NCBI GenBank assembly: GCA_000818945.1
Contig: KN805423.1
Coordinates: 124,404 to 188,403 of the forward strand
Source: Schizochytrium sp. CCTCC M209059
Lineage: Eukaryota > Sar > Bigyra > Thraustochytrida > Thraustochytriidae
Direction of reading: 5' to 3'
Length of the DNA: 64,000 bases
Shown: positions 1 to 10,030 of the stretch, piece by piece
How positions within the stretch are numbered: the stretch's first letter is position 1
Layout: every line of letters starts with the position of its first letter
Program-made: the position numbers and the translations under genes
The notes under the pieces: model-generated
The model's input: the letters and a program-made list of their open reading frames with translations, nothing else
What the model was told of the DNA's origin: nothing
The model's database searches: none

Positions 1-707
1 AGCGATGTGAGAAGGAAACTGAAGGGTGGGCCCGTTCCGCGCATCAACGTTTCGCACGCACGCTCACTCTAGCTAGCTGGCTGACTGGCTGGCTGACAGA
101 CCACTAGCCCAGATTTCTGGCGCTTATCCTGCCTGCAGGCAGGTAAAGAAAAAGAACACAAACTAACTCACCTTCAACGTTACCCTGCACCCGAATCACA
201 ACACGAACGGCAAGATTGTCAAATAAGCAAATAGAATGGCAGAAAATATTATCGAACACAACACAACTGCTATTAACGGACGTGCTGTGGGCGTTGCGGT
301 GCGGCGAAGATTGAAAAGTCTCTCTGTACATCTTGTCTTCTGGAGAATAAGTGGGCCATCGACATGAAAGGAAAAAGAATAGAAAAAGAAACGTAGTTGA
401 GCTGACAGTGATGAAGATGTTGCTTGCTTCACTGTGAATGAATGCCCGTGTGTACACGCTGTCCACAAAAAGAAAATACGTGGGCATTGGCGGGTGAAAA
501 CGCAAACAAAAACGAAAACATCAAAGGTGCTCCTCGAAAACGAAAGAAAGCTGCTTGATAATTTACTTGCCATGGTGCATACACAGCATCCAACCAAAGG
601 TTTTACAGGTACGTGCAAGAGAAAGAATTCGCACGATCGTCGTCGCTTCAAGTCCTCCCTACTCGTGCATCATCAAAACTCTGTATCACCCAAACTCTTC
701 TCTCCCC
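1..707. other. Intergenic, no gene seen
   Basis: No open frame here looks like a conserved protein; the overlapping frames on both strands are short and of biased composition. A short run of CTGG/CTAG-type tetranucleotides lies at about 70-105. The right end is the 3' flank of the SUMO ligase gene, which is transcribed leftwards. Confidence 0.6.
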
Positions 708-2267
708 TCACTCGTCGTCGTCAGAGTCGAGGATCACAATTGCACCGTCATCGTCCTCCCGCGAGCCTGGCATCAAATTCTGAAGTCCCGGCGTCGCAGG
801 TCGGGAGTCTTGCTCAGGCGTCAAGCTTTGAAGTACAGGCACAGAGGGTTGGCGTTCCGACTCAAGAAGAGATCCTGGTCGCTTCAGCCCACGAGATTCC
901 GAGGAATTTGGTTTTGGAGCTGCAGAATCCAGAGAACGTTCTACGTAGGGTTGCCACCGACCATCGCTAAAGTACTCCACCTTGTCCACGCTGTCGCCCG
1001 AATCCCGTACTTTTTGGATTATTTCCGTAAACCATGGATCTGTCCGCAGATTGGCCGGATATAATGGCGCTTTGTTACATACTGGACAGCGGAACTGCGC
1101 ATTCTTTGCAACGCGCTGGAAATCAAGAAACCCGCCTGCGTCGAAACACTGCACGTGCGTGCAGTCCTTTCCACGCACGGGGACCCCGATGGGCATAAAG
1201 GTGACGTTGTCACGCAAACTCACCGCGACTTGGCCCATCTCAATCTCGCCGTCCCCAAAGACGTCACGGACGAGTTTGAGCGAGTGATCGTATGGGGTTG
1301 TCGCGAGTTGCTCCAAAAGCTTGGGCGTGGTAAGCCGCCGCGACACGACTACGGAGATGGCGAAGCGCGCACCTTCGTCGCGAAGCTCGCAGTACGGGTG
1401 CGTTATACGTAGATTCGCCTTTTGCGAGCTCAAAGACACAAACTTGGTAATATCCGCCGGGCGCTCGCGCACGGCTTTGGTGCGGAGTCGCCCATCCGGT
1501 GCCTGCTGGATCAACTTGACCGCCTTTTGGTTTGCGTACACTGCTGTTGCGGGTGGCCATCGTACCACCTTGGCTTGCATCGGCACAGACTTGCCGGCGT
1601 TAACAAGTTTCCTATCTTCCTCGAGTTCCTTTCTGCCCTTGGCCACTTGGACGCAGTAGACCAAGACTTGGATATCGGGTTGCATGAGAAGGGAACGCGG
1701 CACCTGGCTCAGATTGACCATCAAATTCGAAGGTCCGTGGCCCCTGTGCACAAGCAGGCTTGCATCGTGCACGACTTGCTCTAGCTCGGCAAAGGGGTCC
1801 GACTTTGCAACTTCTGACAGTAAATACCTCGCCTTTTCCAAAAGTTTCCCTTCCCCTTCTGAATCATCAGGTGCTTGGCCCATCGCAACTTTGGCTCGGG
1901 GATGCAGCGCCTGCATTACGCCGGAATAGAAAACCGCGGATTGCAGTTCGGAACCTATGTCAGGGATGTGCCCACCGCCAACGTTATTACTGCTGCTGCT
2001 ACTACTGCTCGAACTCGGGTGTCGAATTGTTGGAGCTTGGTACGAGGAGGGCGAGAGTGGGTCAACCGGGCCGAATGGGTTGGTGACGACATTGAAAACA
2101 TCCTCATTGAGGCCAGTGCGATCGGCATAATCCAGGATGCGGGTCACCAAATCGGCCTTGTTTCCAGACTTGCGCAGGCGAAAGGTTGACAGCACTTGCT
2201 TTAATGTAGCGACACGCAACTTGGGTAGTTTCTCCTCCAGCAGCCTGCGATACTCGGGGTTTTCCAT
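708..2267 (-). CDS. PIAS/Siz-type E3 SUMO-protein ligase
   Basis: A 519-residue protein from an ATG at 2267, no intron needed. Domains in order: a SAP DNA-binding motif at about residues 10-46 (LRVATLKQVLSTFRL); a Ser/Asn/Gly linker; a PINIT-type domain at about 165-335; and an SP-RING at about 350-400, where Cys369, His371, Cys394 and Cys397 match the zinc ligands (GKDCTHVQCFD and FRCPVCNK). The last residues, AIVILDSDDDE, form a textbook SUMO-interacting motif: a hydrophobic patch followed by acidic residues. In this family the SP-RING recruits the Ubc9-SUMO thioester and directs SUMO transfer to nuclear substrates. The order SAP-PINIT-SP-RING-SIM is that of PIAS/Siz1 and not of Mms21. The length is shorter than yeast Siz1 and close to animal PIAS. 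Exact orthology among PIAS/Siz paralogues cannot be set here. Confidence 0.95.
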   Translation of the reverse strand: MENPEYRRLLEEKLPKLRVATLKQVLSTFRLRKSGNKADLVTRILDYADRTGLNEDVFNVVTNPFGPVDPLSPSSYQAPTIRHPSSSSSSSSSNNVGGGHIPDIGSELQSAVFYSGVMQALHPRAKVAMGQAPDDSEGEGKLLEKARYLLSEVAKSDPFAELEQVVHDASLLVHRGHGPSNLMVNLSQVPRSLLMQPDIQVLVYCVQVAKGRKELEEDRKLVNAGKSVPMQAKVVRWPPATAVYANQKAVKLIQQAPDGRLRTKAVRERPADITKFVSLSSQKANLRITHPYCELRDEGARFAISVVVSRRLTTPKLLEQLATTPYDHSLKLVRDVFGDGEIEMGQVAVSLRDNVTFMPIGVPVRGKDCTHVQCFDAGGFLDFQRVAKNAQFRCPVCNKAPLYPANLRTDPWFTEIIQKVRDSGDSVDKVEYFSDGRWQPYVERSLDSAAPKPNSSESRGLKRPGSLLESERQPSVPVLQSLTPEQDSRPATPGLQNLMPGSREDDDGAIVILDSDDDE

Positions 2268-2597
2268 GATTTATTTCCTCCACGAGAAAACGAATCGCCA
2301 ACAAGAAGTGCGCTTGGCTTTCAAGAAATCTGCTCCTTCTCGAAAGCTCACGTTCCTTCGAAGCGTCGCGCGTGAGGGTCGCAAGTTTTTCCTTTCTTTT
2401 CTCCTTCCTTCCAGCTCAGCCTGTGTCTGCCTGACTGTCTTTTCTTGACGTCGGCCCTGTGGCGTCGCCGGTAAAGGTCTCGCGAAGAAGAAGCTGAGGA
2501 AAAGGAATTCTTTTCCTGGCGACGCGACCTCTGCTCCGCGTAGCAGCAGCAGCTTCGTGTTCCTCCGTCGCGTGTTGTACGTGACGATGGGAGAGAA

Positions 2598-2628
2598 GCG
2601 ATGCGATGCGATGCGATGCGATGCGATG
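2598..2628. repeat. (ATGCG)n pentanucleotide microsatellite
   Basis: About six tandem copies of a 5-bp unit in the 5' flank of the SUMO ligase gene. Confidence 0.85.
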
Positions 2629-2832
2629 GCGATCTGTCTCAGCAGCACAGTCGGTCGGTGCGCCGGGTTCTGCTCCGTCCGGGCCGACCTGAACAAAGGA
2701 AGATGGTTGGCGTCCTCTTCACCACGTCGGTCTCAGCCGCGCTCTCGTCCTTCTCGAGCCGCAGCAGGGCGTCCGCTTTCCCCGCGCGACGCGAGAGGCC
2801 GGCGCGGTCGCAGCCGCTCGCGCGTACTCTCG

Positions 2833-2876
2833 NNNNNNNNNNNNNNNNNNNNNNNNNNNNNNNNNNNNNNNNNNNN
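2833..2876. other. Assembly gap (run of N)
   Basis: Forty-four consecutive N. Flanking DNA is GC-rich and low-complexity, so the true length is unknown. Confidence 0.99.
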
Positions 2877-3162
2877 CTGCTGCCTCCCGCCCCGCCCGCC
2901 GCTCGCGCGCGCGCGACGAGCTCTTCGCGCTCGTTGGTTAATGGTTTGCTCCGCGGTCTCTGCGCCGCCATTCTTCACTTGCGGCCGCCATTTTCCACTT
3001 GTGGACGCCGCCCTGCACTTGCGCGTACACTCGGGTTTGCACGGCGGGTGCCGCATAGCCCCCTCCTAGGCCCCGGCCACCCACCCTCTCTGTCGAGAAC
3101 TCGCTAGTCTCGCGTGACGGACGACGCAACGCACCTCGCCTTTTGATGAGATCCTCGACTCC

Positions 3163-3276
3163 GGCAGCAGCAACAGCAGCAACAGCAGCAACAGCAGCAA
3201 CAGCAGCAACAGCAGCAACAGCAGCAACAGCAGCAGCAGCAACAGCAGCAGCAGCAACAATAGCAGCAGCAGCAAA
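3163..3276. repeat. (CAGCAA/CAG)n trinucleotide array
   Basis: About 110 bp of CAG and CAA triplets, mostly as a 6-bp CAGCAA unit, between the SUMO ligase promoter and the eS8 3' end. No gene-like reading frame surrounds it, so it is probably non-coding. Confidence 0.9.
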
Positions 3277-3795
3277 AAATCATTATCTGACAGGCAGCTG
3301 AGTAGGAGAGCTCGGAGGGTGTGCGTTATGGGCAGGGAGGGGAAAACGCGTCGCAAGAAGAGGAAATTCGCTGGAGAAGAAGAAAACGCGCTCGCTAGCT
3401 GGCTGGCTGGCTGGCTCACGCGGCATTAGAAAACCACAAAAAAGCCAACTTGAGCGAGCGAAAGCAAAGTAAAAACAAGACACACAAAACTGTTAATAAT
3501 AAGCGAGAGAAACGAATCGAGGGCGCATCGAGTTCATACGGATTCCCAACCGCGCACGCACGTGTCATTCCCTTTCTGAAAGCCCAAAGTGTTGAGCAAA
3601 AGAGAAACAAGACAAGACAAGTCAGAAAGACGAACAGACAAGAATAAAGAAGAGCAGGGAGGCTGGCAAAAGGGAATAGTATGAGATTGTCGGTAAAAGG
3701 GGAAAATGAAAGCGCGCGGGCGTGCGCGAAAGAGCAAGCAAACACGCAAACACGCACAGGTGAGGACCAGCTATATAGTTGTAGCAGAACAGAAT

Positions 3796-4883
3796 TTACT
3801 GGTTCTTCTTGCCCTTCTTGCGGTCGAGCATGCGCTTGTAGAAACGGAGCTCCTCGCCCTCGAGAATGTAGCCGTCGCAGCGACCGCTCTGGCCGGGGCG
3901 CGAGCTGACGCAGGCGAAGAGGCGGCCCGAGTTGAACTGCTCCTCGATCTGGGGGTCGAGCTCGCGGTCCTTCTGGCGGGACTCGAGCTTGGTCTGGACC
4001 TTCTTGGACTTGGGCTTGTTCTCGTCCTCGGCCTCGTCGTTCTTCTTGGACGGGCGCTTGGTGCCGACGAGAACGCCGTAGTGCTTCTCGTACGCCTGGC
4101 GGAAGGCCGAGGCATCGATCTGCACAATGCAGTTCTTCACGAGCGTCTTGGTGCGCAGGAGCTCGTTGTTGGTGGAGTTCCACCTGTATATTTTCAACCG
4201 CACGCGTCAAGGGAAAAAAGCAGCACTCAAACAGTCAGTCAGTCATTCATTCCTTCCTTCGTTCCTTTGGTGTCTCTCTCTCTCGTTTCTTCGTTTTTCC
4301 CCTTTTTCGCTTCACGCTCGAGTCGATCAAAAGCTCGCCGACGCCAACCGTTCGTCCACCTATGCCAAATTTTTGCCACTTTCGCAGACCTCATCTTCCC
4401 TATCTCTTTTGTCGATCGATAATGGCGACCTCCTCCACGTAAAGATGTACGTGTCGTGCTCATGGCGAAACAGGCCAATACGCGTCGAAAGAATCGCCAA
4501 GGCAACAACAAGAAGAGGGGGCCCGCGCTTGGCAAGGCAACGACCGGTCTGGTCTAGCAATAGAATTGGACATCGCCGACGGCCATCGATCAACCTAGAT
4601 GAGCGAAAAAAGGAAAGGAGCCCAGGTTCTTCACTTACACAACGTCGAGAATACGCGTCTTGCGCGTGATGTTCTCGGTGGACCAGCTAAAGTTGCCGGT
4701 GTCGAGGCGCATGGCGCGGTGCTTGATGGCACCACCACGGCAGCGCACGAGGTGGATGCGCTTGGAGCCAAGCTTGGTGAAGGCGCCCGGTCGCGAGTTG
4801 AGGTACTTCCTCTTCTTGTTCGTGACCGCGCGCTTGCCACCGGTGTGGCGCCGCTTGTGCATCGTGTCGCGCGAGAGACCCAT
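3796..4883 (-). CDS. RPS8: 40S ribosomal protein eS8, two exons
   Basis: Exon 1 runs 4883-4639 from an ATG (MGLSRDTMHKRRHTGGKR). Exon 2 runs 4183-3796. The intron (4184-4638, 455 nt) has a GTAAGTG donor and a TACAG acceptor. The joined frame is 210 residues, against about 208 in animals and fungi. Family signatures include KRKYLNSRPGAFTKLG, VRCRGGAIKHRAMRLD, RTKTLVKNCIVQID, EEQFNSGRLFACVSSRPGQ and GYILEGEELRFY. It is a component of the small-subunit body. Residue 83, which joins the exons, is Trp where animals have Tyr; this is set by the splice chosen, and the next-best acceptor would break the alignment. I looked in the intron for C/D-box snoRNA motifs (TGATGA, CTGA) and saw none. It is transcribed away from the CM1 gene. 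Confidence 0.96.
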
Positions 4884-5964
4884 CGTGCCGACGCGAGTTG
4901 TACTCCTCCGCAAACTCCTGCTGCGCTCTTCGATCAGCGATTGATGGCCTCTCCCCCTCGCTGCTCCCTTCCTTCCCTTTGCTGCCTGCCACTGGCTGGC
5001 CTCTGCTTGTTCATAGACGCGCCACGGCCCCGCTTTCAGACCGCAGTGGGGGTAAAATGCCTAAGCCACCCATCGCGCGCCGGACTCTTCGTACCCTAAC
5101 CCTGTGGACCACCAATCTTTGGTCGGGGACACTTGCGCGGACCCGGTGTGCGATCGTGGGATCGGTGTGCACTCACGGCGAGCGTGTGGTAGTTAGATTT
5201 ACTTACCAACAATGTCCATTTCTGCTGTCTGCTGCACTGATACCATCGCGACGACGAGGACGATGGGTGCATCGGCGTTGGTAAGGAAAAGAGAAATCTA
5301 ACAGTTGATTGACCTCAGACGGTAATCAACGATTCGGTCGACCGATTCGTCGGCCAACCGGTCGGTCACAATGCAAAGCTCATCGGAAGAATGAAGTAGT
5401 ATCGACGTATCGAGCACAAAGGTCGCTCGCTCTCCGTCGATCGAATTGTCAAGGAAAAGTGTCTAGGCCTACTAGTCGAATTCCTTTTTCGAATTCATTC
5501 ATCTACAAACAAGGTGTGGCAGTCTTATCGCACGAAAGCGAATGGTGGGTTCCTATGGATTCTCTTTACTCGTTTTGTTGTGCAAGAAGAAAGAAGCTTG
5601 GAGCTCGTTCGCATTTCTCTCTCATCACTTTCTAGATCGGATTCGTCCTGCAAAGACAAAAAGAAAGAAAGGAAGAAAGAAAGGAAAGAACGAAAAAGCA
5701 AGCTCGGTAGACCTATACGTATACGTACTTATGTTTTTTTCCAAACCGACGGCCTTCCTTCGTTGTGCCGCCGGTGATACAGCTCTTCAATTTTTGATCC
5801 ATGTGTATCTGCAACAGCGATGGCCAGACCCATGCCAGGCGCAGCGCGAAGCGAGAATCGAGCAAAAATTGCGTTCAGGCCTACACACAGAGAGAGAGAG
5901 CACCAGCGTGCGCACTAACTGTAAGACAAATCGTAGGGGACGGTTACAGCTTCAAGGTGAAGGT

Positions 5965-5996
<32 letters not shown>

Positions 5997-6061
5997 ACCC
6001 AGACCCAGACCCCGTGCGCGCAGATCATAGCGCGCTCGCGCGCGCGCAGACGACAGACAAG
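4884..6061. promoter_or_regulatory. Divergent intergenic region, eS8 / CM1 protein
   Basis: About 1.2 kb separates two gene starts in opposite directions, so both promoters must lie here. It holds a TAGGCCTA palindrome at 5464, an AAAG/AAGG-rich stretch near 5655-5700 and an AAGC array just before the CM1 start. No TATA box can be assigned with confidence. Confidence 0.45.
5966..5995. repeat. (AAGC)n tetranucleotide microsatellite
   Basis: About seven copies of AAGC ending 67 bp before the CM1 protein start. The same unit forms the giant array at 48731. Confidence 0.85.
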
Positions 6062-9000
6062 ATGGATGGCGGAAGCCCGCCACGCGTAGGCCCCGCGGTG
6101 GCGGCCGTCGGCGTGAGCGGCCAGCGAGGCGAGCTGGAAAAGCTGAGCAAGGAGAACTTTAACCTGAAGCTGCGCATCTTTTACCTCGAGGAGCGCGTGG
6201 CCAAACTACGCAAAGGCGGCGAGACGGACGAATCTCTCGAGCAAGAAGTACTCGAGCAAAAAGTCCTGCTCGAGGAAAAACAGCAAGAGCTCGATGAGCG
6301 CAATCTTCTCCTCGTCAAGGCCCGCAATGCCATCGAGGGTCTCCAGACAGATCTGGCCTTGTGCAGCGCCGAGCTTGACGAGGCGCGCAACGTCGAAATC
6401 CCCGTCGAACTCTTGCGCGAAAAAGAGCAAGAGATCGATGCTCTGCAACACAAGATCCGGGAACTTGACGAGCGCGATCGCAAGCGCCTCGAGGACGTGC
6501 TCACGCTCAACGAGCAGGTTCGCGAACTCGAGCCCGAAAAGAAACGTGCCGCCGACCTGGACCTCGCCCTCGCCGAGGCTAACAGTACTCTTGCCGACGC
6601 CGAGCGGGCGCTCTTGCAGCGCGACGCTCGTCTCGAGGAGATCCGAGCCGAACATACCAAGCTTGCTCGCGAAAACGAGACGCTCCGCGCTCAAGTTGTG
6701 GAGGGCGCTCGCGCTCTCGGGGAACAGCGCAGTCAAGAGGCCGAGGCCATGAGCAAGCTGCAGGAAACCGCGCGAAACGAAGAGGCGCGCGTCAACAAAC
6801 TCACGCAGCTCCTCAAGCAGTGCGAACAGGAACGCGACCAGAGCGAACGGGCAGCTGCTCTGGCAGAACGCAAGACGGAAGAGCTAGCTCGCGAGCTCGA
6901 GGAAGCGCGGGCAGCTCAAGACGACCTCCAAGCAACGATACGCCGCCTCGAGCGTGACAACGCTCGGCTCCGCGAAACCTATGCAACGAAGGAGCACAGT
7001 CTGCGTCGCGAGGGTGACCTCCGGCAGCAGGAATTGCGACACGCGCAAAACGAAAAGGTGCTTGCGCTCACTTCCGAGCTGGCGCAGCTCAAGGGCAAGG
7101 TGAATGCTGTTGAGTTCGCGCGCGACGAAGCGTACAGGCAGGTTGAGGCCGAACGCAGCCGAGCTGATGCTCGAGAAGCGGAAGCGAGCGAGGCTCGAGC
7201 TGCCGTCAAGGATCTGCAAAACAAGCTCGCCATCGAGACAAAGGCCAGCAAAGAGGCTACTGCGCAACTCCGCGAGTCACTGGCCAACAGCGTGAATCGT
7301 GAAAAGGAGTTTCAGCGTCAAGTCAGGCTGCGCGAGGTCCTTGGCTCGAGAGCCGACACGTCCATCCAAGGCGCTTTACCGGATCATGCCTCCTTTATCT
7401 CCTCGTCATCCTCTCTCTTTGGGGATGACCTCGTCATTGATGAGCTTGCAGACCACCGCAACGAGCGTGCATCGCTCGCAAACACCGCCATCGCTGAAAG
7501 GCCCGAGCCACGGACCTGGGTCGCTGACGAGAGCGGCCTCAGCCGCCGCAGCGCCGGGCCGCGGTCGCCACGAAGCCAAAGCCAAAGCCAAAGCCACGAA
7601 TCATCTTCAGCAGCAGCGGCAGCACAGCTACGGCAGTCGCGAAGCTCTCACACCTCGCACGTCTCGCACGTCTCGCACGTCTCGCACACTTCGGTTGCTG
7701 CCCCTGCTGGAGGCGAGGTCGTTTTGCGCCTCGAGGACCTTCAAGACCTCAAGAACCTCTTCACTAAAAAGGGTCTCGAAATGGAACGCAAGTGGCGCGC
7801 CAAACTCAAGCGAATCGCGGACCAGCTCGAGCGTGCCGAGACACAACTCGAACATGCGGAGAGCAAACTCGGCTTTTTCATGCAGAGCATGCAATCCATG
7901 GCAAACTCAAGTAGCACTCATTTCAAGGGCCAGGCCCTCTCCATGGAGAAGCGCTACAACGAGCTCCTTAGCGAGCTTCGTTCCGAACGCAAAGAAAAAG
8001 AGGACCGCGTCCGCGTGCTTGAGGCTCGCGCGCACAGGAGTGCCGAGGAAAAGGAGGCTCTCCACGACCAGCTCGGAGCTGCGCGCGAACGCGCCGCTGT
8101 GGCCGAAGGCGAGGCACGCCAAATTCGCGCAGAACTTGAGGCCGTGCGTGAGGAGAAATATCGTCTCGACAAGCGTCTCGAAGAACTGCACGGTGCCCAG
8201 TCCACCGTCGAAGAGTGCAACCGCGTGCTCTCGCTCGAACTCGAGGATCGCGGACGCCGCGTCGAGGATCTCACTGATTCGCAAAACGCCATGAAACACC
8301 AGCTACGCACGCTTCGCGATGAGCTACATGCCAAAAAGCAAACTGTTGCCACGCTTGAGCGAAAGCTCGACCATGCCGCGCGCAAGCTCGAGGCGCGCGA
8401 CTCCCAGCTCCGCGAGTCCAAATCGCGCCTCGATCGCGCTCTGCTCGATCCCTCTTCTACTTCTTCTTCTTCATCGTCATCATCGTCATCCTCATATCGG
8501 GACCTGCACGGCGGCCAGCATCCTTCAAAAATGCACGCCGAAAATCTTCGCGGCCACGACGAGTTTGAGCGCAAAATTTTACGACAAGTCAAAGAGACTG
8601 AGCGCGCCATTCAATCATCAGGGTCCACGTCCTTGCATCGCGTGAATAACTCCTTTGCAAGGAACGAATTCAATGGCGATCGCGACGCCAGCTTTCTCTT
8701 GTACGAGGCCCTCTGCAGGGGCGAGGATACCTTTGCAGGAGTCCTGGACGCCGTTGCTGCACTCGTGGAAAAAACCCACACGCTCGTATCTCGTCACGGA
8801 CAAGCTGCTTCGTACGACTTGCGAGACCTCTTGAGCGAGAATCAACGTCTCGCACTAGATGTCCAGCGCCTTGGCGAGGACATGTACTCGCTGCACCAGC
8901 GAGTTGTTGCTGAGGCGGCGGCCTCACGTAACCCACGACCCTCGTTGAGCGCGAGTGGAGGGCCCCACAGCGTTCCGGGTTGGCGACGTGACACCGCCTC

Positions 9001-9175
9001 TCTTGCGAGCAATAGCAGACCGTCCTCGGCAAACGGGTCAAGGCCGCACGCACCGCCAGTAGGGTCCTCCTCGTCTACATCGGGGTCGGCCTTTGTGCAC
9101 AGCGAGATGATCGAGAAGCTCAACAAGATCAATGCAGACATTGGCCTCGAGTCATCTCACCTCCGACGTCAATAA
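6062..9175 (+). CDS. CM1-motif coiled-coil protein (centrosomin / CDK5RAP2 type)
   Basis: A 1037-residue protein from the ATG at 6062. The frame is open further upstream, but that part is the AAGC repeat and a non-ATG start, so I reject it. Residues 24-53 match centrosomin motif 1, the segment that binds and activates the gamma-tubulin ring complex; the core LSKENFNLKLRIFYLEERV is nearly identical to the animal and fungal motif. The next phrase, LLLVKARNAIEGLQ, is also family-like. Nearly everything after it is heptad-rich coiled coil, broken by a Ser/His stretch with repeated SHVSHVSH near residue 540 and a serine run near 800. Proteins of this family (Cnn, CDK5RAP2, Mto1, Pcp1) recruit gamma-tubulin to microtubule-organising centres. 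I infer a centrosome or basal-body role. No CM2 motif is obvious. Confidence 0.88.
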   Translation: MDGGSPPRVGPAVAAVGVSGQRGELEKLSKENFNLKLRIFYLEERVAKLRKGGETDESLEQEVLEQKVLLEEKQQELDERNLLLVKARNAIEGLQTDLALCSAELDEARNVEIPVELLREKEQEIDALQHKIRELDERDRKRLEDVLTLNEQVRELEPEKKRAADLDLALAEANSTLADAERALLQRDARLEEIRAEHTKLARENETLRAQVVEGARALGEQRSQEAEAMSKLQETARNEEARVNKLTQLLKQCEQERDQSERAAALAERKTEELARELEEARAAQDDLQATIRRLERDNARLRETYATKEHSLRREGDLRQQELRHAQNEKVLALTSELAQLKGKVNAVEFARDEAYRQVEAERSRADAREAEASEARAAVKDLQNKLAIETKASKEATAQLRESLANSVNREKEFQRQVRLREVLGSRADTSIQGALPDHASFISSSSSLFGDDLVIDELADHRNERASLANTAIAERPEPRTWVADESGLSRRSAGPRSPRSQSQSQSHESSSAAAAAQLRQSRSSHTSHVSHVSHVSHTSVAAPAGGEVVLRLEDLQDLKNLFTKKGLEMERKWRAKLKRIADQLERAETQLEHAESKLGFFMQSMQSMANSSSTHFKGQALSMEKRYNELLSELRSERKEKEDRVRVLEARAHRSAEEKEALHDQLGAARERAAVAEGEARQIRAELEAVREEKYRLDKRLEELHGAQSTVEECNRVLSLELEDRGRRVEDLTDSQNAMKHQLRTLRDELHAKKQTVATLERKLDHAARKLEARDSQLRESKSRLDRALLDPSSTSSSSSSSSSSSYRDLHGGQHPSKMHAENLRGHDEFERKILRQVKETERAIQSSGSTSLHRVNNSFARNEFNGDRDASFLLYEALCRGEDTFAGVLDAVAALVEKTHTLVSRHGQAASYDLRDLLSENQRLALDVQRLGEDMYSLHQRVVAEAAASRNPRPSLSASGGPHSVPGWRRDTASLASNSRPSSANGSRPHAPPVGSSSSTSGSAFVHSEMIEKLNKINADIGLESSHLRRQ

Positions 9176-10030
9176 CGAAAACACTATGATAAACACGGAA
9201 AGTATGCGAGTGTCACGTTGCGGGAACGTTGACATCACCTCGAGATCCGAACGAGATTGGAATTGATTTTCTCCTTCTTTCTTCAGTCTTTCAAGTGACG
9301 GTGGGCGGGCAACATAGACAACGCGCTCGAACCCAGTCGCGACTTGACACGAGATTGTACCTGACTCGATGCCTAAGCTTGCAGCAACCCAAGTATACGT
9401 ATTGCATTGTATTGAATCTGCATTGCGTATGTGTACATTCCCATTTGCAGAACTCTCGAGCCTCATCGCTAGCAGTGATTTCTTGTCTTTCTTGATCGAT
9501 CGCCACCTTGGGCCACAGTCTTTCCGCAGAATGTGGCCAGCGCCAGTCGATTCGGGATCAATTCGGCAAGTCGCGCAAACGGCAGGTCGCAAGTGGAATC
9601 GGGCGCCGCTACAATGGAACAAACGGAAACCTCAATGCGGCCATGGCGTAGGCAGAGCTCGAACACGGAAGCCCGCTGCGTTAAAGACGCGGCGCGCGCC
9701 CGCGGTGCAGCGCGCGACGCCGGGACCCAGCCCCGGCCTAGGGAAGCCGCGATACACCTTTCGGCGCCGTCGAGTGGGAGCTGATTCTTCTCCACAAGCG
9801 ACCAGAGAACGAAACGGCGCGAGAGTGATTGGTTTCCAAGGCGCATCGCAAGGCGCAGAGTCCGTTTGAGGCCCCGCGAAGGGCGTCCTTCGCGGCCGCC
9901 CCTGAGGTTGTTGCTGCCGAGGTCGAGCCAGCGACAAGGCAGGCTGCGATCAGCATTGCGGCCGCAATAGAAGAGTCGTAGCAGCAGCTAAAGCAGCAAC
10001 TAAAGCAGTCGTGCCCCCAAAAGGGTCAAG
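9176..10030. other. Intergenic, no gene seen
   Basis: This is the 3' flank of the CM1 gene and the promoter or 5' UTR of XRN2. Open frames on both strands are short, arginine-rich and mutually overlapping, as expected of GC-rich non-coding DNA. Confidence 0.55.

Larger units (their letters stand above)
2268..3795. other. Intergenic with low-complexity DNA and an assembly gap
   Basis: This is the 5' flank of the SUMO ligase and the 3' flank of eS8. It contains a pentanucleotide run, a 44-base run of N, and a long CAG/CAA array. The open frames crossing the array give only poly-Leu or poly-Gln products and are not credible genes. Confidence 0.6.

Noticed and set aside
4184..4638. Possible snoRNA in the eS8 intron
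   Set aside because: Ribosomal protein introns often host snoRNAs, but no C/D or H/ACA box pattern could be seen by eye.
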